Positions 52,868-61,347 of a DNA stretch of 64,000 nt are shown here, in pieces. The notes beneath the pieces are model-generated. The model was not told the DNA's origin. It saw only the letters and a program-made list of their open reading frames with translations, and searched no databases. Numbering within the stretch: the first letter of the stretch is position 1; every line of letters starts with the position of its first letter. The translations under genes and the position numbers were made by a program. Source of the stretch: Streptomyces sp. KL109B (lineage in GTDB: Bacteria; Actinomycetota; Actinomycetes; Streptomycetales; Streptomycetaceae); contig NZ_JASERL010000012.1 in NCBI RefSeq assembly GCF_030766935.1, forward strand, positions 186,001 to 250,000. The letters are read 5' to 3'.

Positions 52868-53359
52868 TCAGTCGAAGACGACGGTGTTGGTGTCCGGCGC
52901 GCTGTGCGGCAGCATCGTCGCCTCGCCGGTCGCGCCCTTGAAGTCGCCCGTGCCTCCGATCACCGCGGAACGGGTGGGCCGGGGCATGGTGTCCTCGTCC
53001 TTCTGGATGGGCTTGAACGCCTGGGTGAAGATCTCGCCCCTGCCGTCGATGACATAGGCGCCGGAACACATCGAGCCCACCGTCTGCTTCCCGGGCGCCT
53101 GCGCGGTGCAGTCGTAGTAGAACCGACCCACCAACTCCCCCGTGGCGTCGAGGAGTCGGGCGTCGCCGTCGAACTGCTGGCCCTCCGCGCCGCTGGGCTG
53201 CTCGTCCTCGTAGCCGAAGTCGACGGTCATGGTGGGCAGCGGGTCCGGCTCCGACGCCGAGTCCAGGGCCGAGGCCGGGGCGGCCAGGGCGCCGACCGCC
53301 GCGGTGACCGAGGCGGCCGCGAGGCCCAGGGAGCGTCCGAGCAGGTGGGTGGGTGTCAT
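52868..53359 (-). CDS. Secreted protein with allene-oxide-cyclase-like barrel
   Basis: A 163-residue protein with a Sec signal peptide (cleavage near ASA-LD, about residue 32). The mature 130 residues show a beta-rich pattern with GGTGDFKGATGEATM near the end, characteristic of AOC/dirigent-like barrels. CTAQAPG and CSGAYVI could form a disulfide. A start at 53359 gives a normal signal peptide; the longer frame does not. Function unknown; such small barrels in Streptomyces are secreted proteins without an assigned role. It faces the truncated acetyltransferase. Confidence 0.75.
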   Translation of the reverse strand: MTPTHLLGRSLGLAAASVTAAVGALAAPASALDSASEPDPLPTMTVDFGYEDEQPSGAEGQQFDGDARLLDATGELVGRFYYDCTAQAPGKQTVGSMCSGAYVIDGRGEIFTQAFKPIQKDEDTMPRPTRSAVIGGTGDFKGATGEATMLPHSAPDTNTVVFD

Positions 53360-53512
53360 GAGGAGCCCTCTCCGTCGAGTCGGGTGCGGGTCACCCCGCG
53401 CGGTAAATACGCACGGTAGTTGAGTGACACCGTGTGTCACCGGCATCAGAGGTGTGACGGCGTGCCCGGGGCATCAAGGTGTGGTGGCCTGCCCGGGGCT
53501 TAGGGTCGCCGC

Positions 53513-54148
53513 ATGCGACGTACGACGGCAGTGACGGTCACGGGGCTCGCCGGGGTCCTGGCCTGGGGCGAGTGGCTGAACCGGCGCTGGTCCCGGGCGC
53601 TCGTGGGGGAGGGGGACGGTGGTGGTGGCTCGGAGGTGGTGGTCGTGCTGGGGTTCCGCAACGCGCGGCGGACGGCGAATCTCGTCAACCGGTGGCGGGT
53701 TCGCGCGGGTGTCCGGTCCGCCGTCGCGCGCGACACACGCCTGGTATTCAGCGGTGGCGCGGTCGGCGGTGATGTCACCGAGGCGCGGCTGATGGCCCGG
53801 TACGCGCGGTCGGTCCTCGCGTACGACGGCGCCGTGGTCCTGGAGGAGGCGAGCGCGACGACCTGGGAGAACGTCAGCCACGTGATCCCGCTCGTCGAGC
53901 ACGCCGACCGCATCAAGGTCGTCTCCCAGCCCGCCCACGCGCTCAAGGCCCGCGCCTACCTGCGGCGGCAGCGCCCCGACCTCGCCGAACGGCTCGTGCG
54001 CGCGGACGACTACCGGCCCGGCGAGTGGCTGCTCGCCAAACCGGTGCTGGCCGTGTACGGGCTCTGGACGCTGCGCGGTGTCACCGGCGCGCGGTCGTCG
54101 GGCTCGGGAAGCTCCTCGTCGAGCAGGCCCGACTTGGCGATCATGTAG
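53513..54148 (+). CDS. YdcF/SanA-like DUF218 protein
   Basis: A 211-residue protein of the DUF218 (ElyC/SanA/YdcF) group. VVVVLGFRNARRTANLVNRW, TRLVFSGGAVGGDVTEARLM and EEASATTWENVSHVIPLV match family motifs, and KVVSQPAHALKARAYLRRQ follows. Members act in cell-envelope metabolism, possibly with nucleotide ligands. A single N-terminal hydrophobic segment may anchor it. The last 45 codons overlap the end of the converging LuxR-type gene by 139 bases; the low-complexity Ser/Gly tail there suggests the frame was extended when the neighbouring DNA joined. Confidence 0.8.
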   Translation: MRRTTAVTVTGLAGVLAWGEWLNRRWSRALVGEGDGGGGSEVVVVLGFRNARRTANLVNRWRVRAGVRSAVARDTRLVFSGGAVGGDVTEARLMARYARSVLAYDGAVVLEEASATTWENVSHVIPLVEHADRIKVVSQPAHALKARAYLRRQRPDLAERLVRADDYRPGEWLLAKPVLAVYGLWTLRGVTGARSSGSGSSSSSRPDLAIM

Positions 54149-55086
54149 GCGAGTTGGGCGCGGCTGCGGCTGTCGAACGCCTCAGCGGCCTTGGCCATAT
54201 GGGTGGCCACCGTCCTGACGCTCATCCCGAGCCGGCCCGCGATGGTCTTGTCGGTGTAGCCGTTGACCATCAGCTGAAGGACCGCGCGCCGGGTCTCGTC
54301 GAGCAGTAGCGGCGGGCGGTATTCGTTCGGCGTGCTGGGCAGTGGGACGGCCCGCTCCCAGGAGTGCTCGAAGAGGCCGACCAAGTACCGGACCACGCCT
54401 GGGTGTTCGATGGCCAGCGCGACCTGGCGGCGCTCCGCCACCGGATCGGGGACGAAGGCGATCCTGCGGTCGCACACGATGAGCCGGTCGAACACCTCGT
54501 CCAGGGTGCGGACTTCGGCACCGGCGGCCGAGACCCGCTCCACGTAGCACAGGGTCGGCCCGTGCGTGCGGACGGTGTGCTGGTAGATGGTCCGCTGGCG
54601 GACCCCGCGCCGCAGCGCCGGCAGATCGCTGGCGAGCGCCGCCTCGAGGAGCTCCTGCGGGCGGCCGCCTCCCGGCTGCGCGGTCAGGAGTTCCTCACGG
54701 CAGGAGTGCACGGCGGAGGAGAGCGTGGCGCTGATGACGTCCGCGCCGCGGACGACCCGGATGGACGACGTCTCGTCGTCGCCCCGCGCGCTGCCCCAGT
54801 AGACCGCCTCCGCCCGGTGCAGGGAGGACCGGGCCACGCTGAGGGCCTGCTGCGCCTCCTCGATCGTCTTCTCCACCGGGCGCATCACCGAGTGGGCGGC
54901 CAGGCCCGGCGGAACCGCGGCGAACCGGCCCCCCGGCGTCCGCCGCAACAGCCCCAGCGCCAGCAGACATTCGGGACCTTCCTCTGATATCCCGTCCCCC
55001 TTGAGGGCCTCCGCGTAGAAGCTCAGGCCCTCCGCGCAGATCTCGGACACAGGGCTATCGCCCGCTATGACCAAGTTTGTGCACAT
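54010..55086 (-). CDS. LuxR-family transcriptional regulator with degenerate sensor region
   Basis: A 358-residue regulator ending in a LuxR-type helix-turn-helix (LMVNGYTDKTIAGRLGMSVRTVATHM, about residues 275-300). The N-terminal 260 residues have the pattern of Streptomyces regulators with a TrmB-like/HTH start (VSEICAEGLSFYAEAL) and no kinase or receiver domain. Two Cys residues in MCTNLVIAG and CAEG are near the N-terminus. The ATG at 55086 has AAGGAT 6 bases ahead; other in-frame starts up to 55134 are possible. It is divergent from the small-peptide and aminolevulinate synthase genes, so it likely controls this biosynthetic cluster. Confidence 0.85.
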   Translation of the reverse strand: MCTNLVIAGDSPVSEICAEGLSFYAEALKGDGISEEGPECLLALGLLRRTPGGRFAAVPPGLAAHSVMRPVEKTIEEAQQALSVARSSLHRAEAVYWGSARGDDETSSIRVVRGADVISATLSSAVHSCREELLTAQPGGGRPQELLEAALASDLPALRRGVRQRTIYQHTVRTHGPTLCYVERVSAAGAEVRTLDEVFDRLIVCDRRIAFVPDPVAERRQVALAIEHPGVVRYLVGLFEHSWERAVPLPSTPNEYRPPLLLDETRRAVLQLMVNGYTDKTIAGRLGMSVRTVATHMAKAAEAFDSRSRAQLAYMIAKSGLLDEELPEPDDRAPVTPRSVQSPYTASTGLASSHSPGR

Positions 55087-55217
55087 ATATCGATCCTTCA
55101 TGTCCTGTCGTTGCACGTTCATGCTCCAGGACATCCCTTTGTCCGACCAGCGGCGGACCCCATGATTCTGGTCACGGGCCCGATCGATTCGGCCCGGCAG
55201 AAACCTGGGGGGTTCTC

Positions 55218-55394
55218 ATGCGCGAGCAGCGCATTCTTCAGCACGCTCTCATCGGCCTCACGGCAGCGGTTCTGACGGTTTTGGGGATTTCCGTCGACGG
55301 CTCCGCGGGCGAGTCGTCCGGCGCCGAGAAGGCCGTGTCCGCGGCGCCGGCCATGGAGCAGGGGGCGTCGCCGGACGACTCGCAATGGGGCTGA
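55218..55394 (+). CDS. Small membrane-anchored or secreted peptide
   Basis: A 58-residue protein with a basic start (MREQRILQHA), one hydrophobic helix (LIGLTAAVLTVLGISVDG) and a short Ser/Ala-rich tail ending in DDSQWG. GGGGGG is 7 bases ahead of the ATG. The layout is that of a signal peptide followed by about 30 residues. It is the first gene of the biosynthetic operon, 52 bases before aminolevulinate synthase and divergent from the LuxR-type regulator. It could be a signalling peptide, a small secreted factor or a peptide product; nothing in the sequence decides. Confidence 0.6.
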   Translation: MREQRILQHALIGLTAAVLTVLGISVDGSAGESSGAEKAVSAAPAMEQGASPDDSQWG

Positions 55395-55446
55395 CGCGAT
55401 CCGTACGCCCTTCCTCCGCTTCCACCCTTTTCCCGTAGGAGACGCC

Positions 55447-56661
55447 ATGTCGGCCGTTCCGCTCGAATCATCGCTCGACTCTGTCTTCGTCGGGCTGCAC
55501 AAGCGGCTGGAGAATCTGAAAGAAGCCGGGCTCTACCGGGAGTTCACACCCTGCTCCTACTTGGCGGCGGAGCCCGGCCACGCGATCCACCAGGGGAGGC
55601 GCATCCAGGTCTGGTGCACCAACGACTACCTGGGCATGAGCCAGCACCCGAAGGTCATGGAGGCGCAGATCGCCTCCACCCGGCGGCACGGCACCGGAAA
55701 CGGCGGATCGCGCAACATCGCGGGAACCAGCGAGGCACACGTCGACCTCGAACGCCGGCTCGCCGACTGGCACCGGGCGCCGCGCGCGCTGGTCTTCTCC
55801 AGCGGATACGTCGCCAACTTCGAGACGCTGTCCACGCTGTTGACCGCGGTTCCGGAGACGGTGGTCTTCTCCGATTCCCTCAACCACCGATCCCTGATCG
55901 AGGGAATCCGATCTTCCGGAAACGCCAAGCACGTATTCCCGCACAACGACGTGCGGGCCCTGGAAGAACTGCTTTCCCAGTACGACATCGAGCGGCCGAA
56001 GCTGATCGTTTTCGAGTCGGTCTACTCGATGGACGGCGATATCGCGCCGATCCGTGAGATCTGCGATCTCGCCGACCGGTACAACGCGATGACCTACCTG
56101 GACGAAACCCACGCCATCGGCGTCAACGGCCCGACCGGCGCCGGAATCTGCGAGGAAATCGGGGAGTACCGGCCCACCTTCGTACAGGGCGTCTTCGGCA
56201 AGGCCCTCGGCACCACCGGCGGCTATGTCGCGGGACCGGACACCGCCCTGGACTATGTGCGCTCGCACGCTCCGGGATTCATCTTCACGACCACCATTCC
56301 GCGCTCGAACCTCGACGCGACCCGGTGCAGCCTCGACGTCGTCCAGTCCCCGGAAGGGGCCGAACTGCGCCGGGCGCTGCGGGAGAACGCGACCCGTATG
56401 CGGGCCGCGCTGCACGCCGCCGACATCGACTTCATCGACGCGCCGAGCCACCTCGTCCCCGTGCTCGTGCCGGGCGGCGAGCGCGTCAAGCGCATCTCGC
56501 GGCGGCTGCTCGACGAGTTCGGCATCTACGTCCAGCCGATCAACTACCCGTCCGTCGCCAAGGGCGGCGAGCGGTTCCGGGTGACCGTCGCGCCCTTCCG
56601 CACCCAGCGGCAGATCGAGGAGTTCGTCGACGCCCTGCGCGTCTGCCTCGACGAGTCCTGA
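55447..56661 (+). CDS. 5-aminolevulinate synthase
   Basis: A 404-residue PLP enzyme of the alpha-oxoamine synthase family, closest in sequence features to 5-aminolevulinate synthases, which join glycine and succinyl-CoA. The PLP lysine is Lys252 in GVFGKALGTTGGY; DETHAIGVNG and the VWCTNDYLGMSQHPKV and GSRNIAGTSEAH segments fit the subfamily, as does FGIYVQPINYPS near the C-terminus. Streptomyces makes heme aminolevulinate by the glutamyl-tRNA route, so this gene almost surely serves specialised metabolism, for example C5N-type units. AGGAGA precedes the ATG. First catalytic gene of the cluster. Confidence 0.92.
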   Translation: MSAVPLESSLDSVFVGLHKRLENLKEAGLYREFTPCSYLAAEPGHAIHQGRRIQVWCTNDYLGMSQHPKVMEAQIASTRRHGTGNGGSRNIAGTSEAHVDLERRLADWHRAPRALVFSSGYVANFETLSTLLTAVPETVVFSDSLNHRSLIEGIRSSGNAKHVFPHNDVRALEELLSQYDIERPKLIVFESVYSMDGDIAPIREICDLADRYNAMTYLDETHAIGVNGPTGAGICEEIGEYRPTFVQGVFGKALGTTGGYVAGPDTALDYVRSHAPGFIFTTTIPRSNLDATRCSLDVVQSPEGAELRRALRENATRMRAALHAADIDFIDAPSHLVPVLVPGGERVKRISRRLLDEFGIYVQPINYPSVAKGGERFRVTVAPFRTQRQIEEFVDALRVCLDES

Positions 56662-56721
56662 ACCGGAACCGAAGCGGACCCGAAGCGGTCCTTCACACCT
56701 TCTCACTCAGGAGAGACATCC

Positions 56722-57573
56722 ATGGAGACACAGCGGCTGACCCCGTTCATCGGCGCCGAACTGACCGGCGTCGACGCCGACGACCTGCAGCGGCCCGAGG
56801 TCTTCGAGCACTTCCTCGGCCTCGTCCACCAGCACGAACTCGCGGTGATCCGCGGCCTGGAACTCACCCCGGCCCAGCAGATCGAACTCGCGACGAAGGT
56901 CGGCCGGCCGGTGCCGTTCCTGATGGCGAAATACCGGCACCCCGAGCACCCGGAGATCATGATCTCCTCGAACGCCATGAAGGCCAACCGCCCCGTCGGC
57001 GTCGCCCGGGTCGGCAACTTCTGGCACCAGGACTCCTCGTACACCAAGGACCCGGCGCCCTACACGATGCTGCACGGCGTCCAGGTGCCGAGCACCAGCG
57101 GCCACACCCTGTACGCGAGCGCCGCCGACGTCTACGAGCGCCTGCCCCAGGAGTGGAAGGACAGGATCGCCGGCCGGACCGCCCTGCACACCGTGACCAA
57201 GCGCCAGCGCATCTCCGCCGAGCACGTCGGCCTGTCCATCGCCGAGTTCAAGGAGCTGGTCAACCAGGAGTACCCGCCCGTCGAGCACGCGCTCGTACGC
57301 CAGGACCCGGACACCGGCCGCCCGTACCTGTACGGCGCCCCCGAGTACATGCACTCCGTGGTGGGCTTCGACGCCAACGAGAACGCCGAGTTCTTCGCGC
57401 TGATCGACGCGCTCATCCAGGACCCCGAGCACGTCTACACGCACCGCTGGACCACCAACGACCTGGTGGTGTGGAAGACGGCGACGACCTACCACGCGGC
57501 GACCGAGGTGGCGCCCGGCGTCGACCGCACCGTGCACCGGGTCAGCATCGAGGGCGGGCAGTGGGCGGCATAG
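56722..57573 (+). CDS. TauD/TfdA-like 2-oxoglutarate-dependent oxygenase
   Basis: A 283-residue Fe(II)/2-oxoglutarate dioxygenase. The metal facial triad appears as His102-Gln-Asp104 (NFWHQDSSY) and His258 (TTYHAATEV), with the 2-oxoglutarate-binding Arg273 in TVHRVSIEG. The N-terminal PFIGAELTGVDADDL is also typical of the TauD/TfdA superfamily. It could hydroxylate or desaturate an amino-acid or acyl intermediate of this cluster. AGGAGAG precedes the ATG, 60 bases after the aminolevulinate synthase stop; it overlaps the next gene by 13 bases. Substrate unknown. Confidence 0.87.
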   Translation: METQRLTPFIGAELTGVDADDLQRPEVFEHFLGLVHQHELAVIRGLELTPAQQIELATKVGRPVPFLMAKYRHPEHPEIMISSNAMKANRPVGVARVGNFWHQDSSYTKDPAPYTMLHGVQVPSTSGHTLYASAADVYERLPQEWKDRIAGRTALHTVTKRQRISAEHVGLSIAEFKELVNQEYPPVEHALVRQDPDTGRPYLYGAPEYMHSVVGFDANENAEFFALIDALIQDPEHVYTHRWTTNDLVVWKTATTYHAATEVAPGVDRTVHRVSIEGGQWAA

Positions 57574-58520
57574 TCGACTTCGACGTCGCCTTCCCCTCCG
57601 CGAGGGCCGACATCCGGGCGATGCACAGCGCCTCCGGTGTCGCCCTCGCGGACCTGGCACGGATCACGCACTGCGAGAGCTTCCCGGTGCTCGCCGACGG
57701 CGAGCGGTCCTGGGAGCTGGCGCTGCGCGCGGCCCGTGCCGTGCTCGACCGCACCGGCGTGGCGGCCTCCCGGATCCGGCAGGTCGTCTACGCCGGTTCG
57801 GGCGAGTGGGACCGGCCCTTCTGGTCCCCGGCCGCCAAGGTCGGCCACCTCCTCGGGGCCGAGGACGCCCACTGCTACGAGGTCGCGAACTTCTGCAACG
57901 CCGGAATGACCGCGATCCGGCTGCTGTGCGCGGCGGGCGCCCTGCGCGAGGACGAGTACGCCCTCGTCCTCGTCGCGGACCGGCTCAGCCGGATGGTGGA
58001 CTACGGTGACCCGGATTCCAAGGCGCTGTTCAACTTCGGTGACGCGGCCGCAGCGGTGCTGCTTCAAGGCGGTGCGGGCCGTTTCCGGTTCCTGCACTCC
58101 GCCATGCGCACCGACGGCAGTTGGGCCGACTACTACACGGGGGAACCGGCCGACGGCCGCGTACTGATCCGGCGCGGCGCCCACCGCACGGGCCTCGCGG
58201 ACGCCTACGTACGGCAGTTCACCGCCCTGGTCGACGAGAACCTCGACGCCGCGGGACGCACCCGGGACGACATCGCCCACTTCCTGATCAACCACGGCGA
58301 CCGCGACATGCACGAGCGGCTGCTCGGCGCCCTGGGCATCCCCGCCGAGCGCAGTGTCTTCAACTACGACCGCCTCGCCCACATGGGCGGCGCCGACACC
58401 CTCATCGCCCTCGGAGACCTCCGGGACGCGGGCCGGCTGCGGCCCGGCGACCTGATCATGCTCGCCACCAGCGCCATGGGCTTCAGCTGGGGCATCACGA
58501 CCTTGGAGTACCAGGAATGA
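57561..58520 (+). CDS. Ketosynthase III-like acyltransferase with altered active site
   Basis: A 319-residue thiolase-fold protein. The nucleophile is Cys112 (EVANFCNAGMTAIRLL) and a His occurs in LINHGDRDM. The usual third residue, the Asn of a GNT motif, appears replaced: the aligned stretch reads HMGGADTLIALGD, with Asp near that position. KAS III relatives with a Cys-His-Asp arrangement, such as CerJ, transfer acyl groups to oxygen rather than form C-C bonds, so ester- or amide-forming acyl transfer is a fair guess. The GTG at 57561 overlaps the oxygenase gene and follows GAGGGCGG. The stop overlaps the next ATG. Confidence 0.85.
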   Translation: MGGIVDFDVAFPSARADIRAMHSASGVALADLARITHCESFPVLADGERSWELALRAARAVLDRTGVAASRIRQVVYAGSGEWDRPFWSPAAKVGHLLGAEDAHCYEVANFCNAGMTAIRLLCAAGALREDEYALVLVADRLSRMVDYGDPDSKALFNFGDAAAAVLLQGGAGRFRFLHSAMRTDGSWADYYTGEPADGRVLIRRGAHRTGLADAYVRQFTALVDENLDAAGRTRDDIAHFLINHGDRDMHERLLGALGIPAERSVFNYDRLAHMGGADTLIALGDLRDAGRLRPGDLIMLATSAMGFSWGITTLEYQE

Positions 58521-59740
58521 AGATCCTCGTCATCCACCAGGTGCCGTACCGGAAGATCTCCTACCACCGGGGCATCGACCACGAGCGGCACCACGTGACG
58601 TACATCGGACACCCGCACCGGATGGCCGACCTCCCCGAGGAACTGCGCTGCGAGCGCCTCGTCCTGGACGCCGACGAGGACCTGGTCGACGGCATCCGCG
58701 CCCGCACCTCACCGGCCGACGGCTACGAAAAGGTGCTCGCGCTCTCGGAGTTCGGCATCACGGAGGCCTGGCACGTCCGCCGGCACCTGGGTATCGAGGG
58801 GCCCGACCTCGAACGTCTTGAGCGGGTCCGCGACAAGGTGCGCATGAAGGAGGCCCTCGCCGACTCAGGGCTGCGCTTCCCGCGCTTCGTGGCGGACCCG
58901 CTGCCGTGCCGCCCGCTGCCGTGGCAGGGCCGCACGGTCCTCAAGCCGCGCCGGGGCGCCTCCAGCGAGGACGTCACCGTGCACGAGACGGCCCGCGCCG
59001 CGCTCAGCGCCTACCGGAAGCTCCAGGACCCCGGGGAGTTCCAGTTGGAGGAGCACATCGACGGCGACATCCTGCACGCAGACGGCCTCGTCGTCGACGG
59101 CCGGATCGCGAGCCTGTCGGTCAGCCGGTACGTCAACAAGCCCGTCGACTACGCGTCGGGGACCCCGCTCGGCTCGCACCAGGAGGAAGTCCTGCCCCGG
59201 TACCGGGAGTTCGCCGAGCGGGCGGTGAGCGCCATCGGCATCGAGGAGGGCTCCCTGCACCTGGAGTTCTTCGAGACCGGCGGCGAGACCGGCGGGGGCG
59301 AGCTGGTCTTCCTGGAGGTCGCCAACCGGGTCGGCGGCGCGGCCGTCGTCCAGACCCACGAGCAGCACACCGGCGTGCACCTGCCCGCCCACGAGATCGC
59401 CGTCCGGCTCGGGCTCCCGCGCCCGCAGAGCGCGCCGCCCACCGGCCGCCACCACGGCTGGCTCGCCTTCCCCGGCCACCATCTGGACGTAGACGCGGGC
59501 AGCGAACGGCACATCGACGTGCCCGCCTGGATCCGCGCCCACCCGTGCGCCGACCGCATCCACGTCCTCGCCCCGGACCAGGAGACCCCGCGACACATCA
59601 CGTACCAGGAGTGGGAGGTCCCCGTCTTCATCGAGGCATCACACTCCGACGCCGCGGAACTGCGCCGCTTCCTCACGGAGTGCGCCCGCGCCGTCCGCGT
59701 ATCGACCCGGCCCCAGGTGGCGAAGGAGCGGGCGGCATGA
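58517..59740 (+). CDS. ATP-grasp ligase
   Basis: A 407-residue ATP-grasp enzyme (amino acid or carboxylate-amine ligase). RVRDKVRMKEAL (about residues 96-107) and the ATP site GRTVLKPRRGASSEDV and FQLEEHIDGDIL, then LVFLEVANRVGGAAV with metal-binding Glu/Asn, are typical of ATP-grasp proteins that make amide or peptide bonds. It probably couples aminolevulinate or a related amine with an acid made by the other enzymes. ATG overlaps the previous stop; it ends with a 4-base overlap into the reductase gene. Confidence 0.9.
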   Translation: MKILVIHQVPYRKISYHRGIDHERHHVTYIGHPHRMADLPEELRCERLVLDADEDLVDGIRARTSPADGYEKVLALSEFGITEAWHVRRHLGIEGPDLERLERVRDKVRMKEALADSGLRFPRFVADPLPCRPLPWQGRTVLKPRRGASSEDVTVHETARAALSAYRKLQDPGEFQLEEHIDGDILHADGLVVDGRIASLSVSRYVNKPVDYASGTPLGSHQEEVLPRYREFAERAVSAIGIEEGSLHLEFFETGGETGGGELVFLEVANRVGGAAVVQTHEQHTGVHLPAHEIAVRLGLPRPQSAPPTGRHHGWLAFPGHHLDVDAGSERHIDVPAWIRAHPCADRIHVLAPDQETPRHITYQEWEVPVFIEASHSDAAELRRFLTECARAVRVSTRPQVAKERAA

Positions 59741-60750
59741 GTGACACCGCACCCACGGCCCGCGCCGTCCAGCAGGTCCGCAGGCCCCGCGGCAGGCCCG
59801 TGCCCGAGGACTTCGCCGAGGTCGAACTCGCCCTGCCCGCACTGGAGTCGGGCGACGCCCTGGTGGAGAACCTGTGGCTGTCCGTGGACCCGTACATGCG
59901 CGAGTGCATGGACGCCGACTGGGACCTCGACAGCCCCCTCGAAGGCCGCTCCATCGGCCGCGTCACCGAGTCCCGCAGCCCCGAACTCCCCGCCGGCGCC
60001 CTGGTCTTCCACCGCGACGGCTGGCGCACCCACACGGTCCTGACCGCCGCCGACGCCCGGGTGCTGCCGCACTACGACGGGATCGCGCCGGAGACCTTCC
60101 TCGGCCTGCTCGGCGGCACCGGCCTGACCGCCTATGTGGCCCTCACCCGAGTCGCCCGACTACAGCCGGGCGAGACCCTCTACATCTCCGCGGCGGCGGG
60201 CGGCGTCGGCACCGCGGCGGGACAGCTCGCCCGGCTGCTCGGCGCCGGCCGGATCGTGGGCAGCGCCGGATCGGCGGCCAAGGTCCGCATGCTGACCGAA
60301 CGGCTCGGCTTCGACGCGGCCTTCGACCACCGGGCGGGCCCCTCCCTCGCCGCACAGCTCGCCAAGGCCGCACCCGACGGCATCGACGTCTGCCTCGACA
60401 ACGTCGGCGGCGCGCACCTGGAAGCGGCCATCGGCGCGATGCGCGAGTTCGGCCGGATCGCCTGGTGCGGCGCCATCGCGCAGTACGACGCGGCCGCCGC
60501 GCCCGCGGCGCCCCGCAACCTGTTCGACCTGGTCGAGAAGAGCATCCGGCTCGAAGGCTTCCTCGTCGCCAACCACCGCGACGTACAAGCCGAGTTGGAG
60601 GAGTTCCTGGTGCCGCACCTGCGCTCCGGACGCGTCACCGACCGGCTGAGTGTGACGGACGGCTTCGAGCGGACCGTGGACGCGTTCCTCGGGATGCTGC
60701 GCGGCGACAACACCGGAAAGTCCGTCGTGCGGCTCACGCCGCGCGGCTGA
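59737..60750 (+). CDS. NADPH-dependent enoyl/alkenal reductase-like protein (MDR family, CurA-like)
   Basis: A 337-residue medium-chain dehydrogenase/reductase of the zinc-free prostaglandin/alkenal reductase group. Motifs: LWLSVDPYMRECMD near residue 50, the NADPH loop AAAGGVGTAAGQLARLLG near 150, and CLDNVGGAHLEAA. Such enzymes reduce alpha,beta-double bonds next to a ketone or aldehyde. It may act after the oxygenase or acyltransferase to saturate an intermediate. GAAGGAG lies ahead of the ATG, which overlaps the previous stop. Confidence 0.88.
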   Translation: MSDTAPTARAVQQVRRPRGRPVPEDFAEVELALPALESGDALVENLWLSVDPYMRECMDADWDLDSPLEGRSIGRVTESRSPELPAGALVFHRDGWRTHTVLTAADARVLPHYDGIAPETFLGLLGGTGLTAYVALTRVARLQPGETLYISAAAGGVGTAAGQLARLLGAGRIVGSAGSAAKVRMLTERLGFDAAFDHRAGPSLAAQLAKAAPDGIDVCLDNVGGAHLEAAIGAMREFGRIAWCGAIAQYDAAAAPAAPRNLFDLVEKSIRLEGFLVANHRDVQAELEEFLVPHLRSGRVTDRLSVTDGFERTVDAFLGMLRGDNTGKSVVRLTPRG

Positions 60751-60792
60751 GCGAGACCGCGCAAGCGATCCTAACGAAGCCGGAGACCCCTC

Positions 60793-61347
60793 ATGCCCTC
60801 CCCACCCTCGGGACTGCACGTCAACGTCGTCTCCCTCGGCACCACGCGACGCGTCTGCGCCATCTGGAAGGTCGCGGGCCCCGCCGCCGAGTCCGAACGC
60901 CGCTGCGCCTTCCCGTACGCGCTGCTGCTGCCCCGCCGGGGAGCGGAACAGGACTGGGCGGCCGAGCTCGCGCTCGCCGCGCTGGACGAGCGGGCGACCG
61001 GTGACGGGCCCGCCTGCGTCGACCTCACCACGCCCGCCGAGGGAGTCCGGTTCACGGCGCTGCGCCCCGGCCTGTGCCACCCGGACCTGATGGAGCTCTC
61101 CCGCGCGGCACTCGGCGGCGGCCACCGGGAGTGGACCGACCTCTCCCGCGACCGCCCCACCGTCTTTCACACCGCCGCGGCCCGGCCCTACACACTGCAC
61201 CGGCACGCCGCCGCCGTCACCACCCACACCGAGGACGGCCCCGACCGCGTCCACGTCCTGCACCGCCGCCCGGAACACGTGCTGCGCGCCTTCGCCGCCG
61301 CACGCCTGGCCGCCCAGCGCCCACCCCACCAGAGGACACACCTGTGA
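60793..61347 (+). CDS. Unrecognised cluster protein
   Basis: A 184-residue protein that I do not recognise. It is soluble, begins MPSPPSGLHVNVVSLGTTRR and contains Cys residues in RRVCAIW, RRCAF, ACVDL and GLCHPD and several His residues in the last third (HRHAAAVTTHTEDG), which could bind metal. Codon use matches its neighbours, and GGAG lies ahead of the ATG. It overlaps the start of the adenylating-enzyme gene by 4 bases, so the two may form a complex. Confidence 0.65.
   Translation: MPSPPSGLHVNVVSLGTTRRVCAIWKVAGPAAESERRCAFPYALLLPRRGAEQDWAAELALAALDERATGDGPACVDLTTPAEGVRFTALRPGLCHPDLMELSRAALGGGHREWTDLSRDRPTVFHTAAARPYTLHRHAAAVTTHTEDGPDRVHVLHRRPEHVLRAFAAARLAAQRPPHQRTHL

Noticed and set aside
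55078..55085. Palindrome TGTGCACA as an operator of the LuxR gene
   Set aside because: It overlaps the proposed start codon region and is explained by the codons for Met-Cys-Thr; an 8-base palindrome alone is weak.
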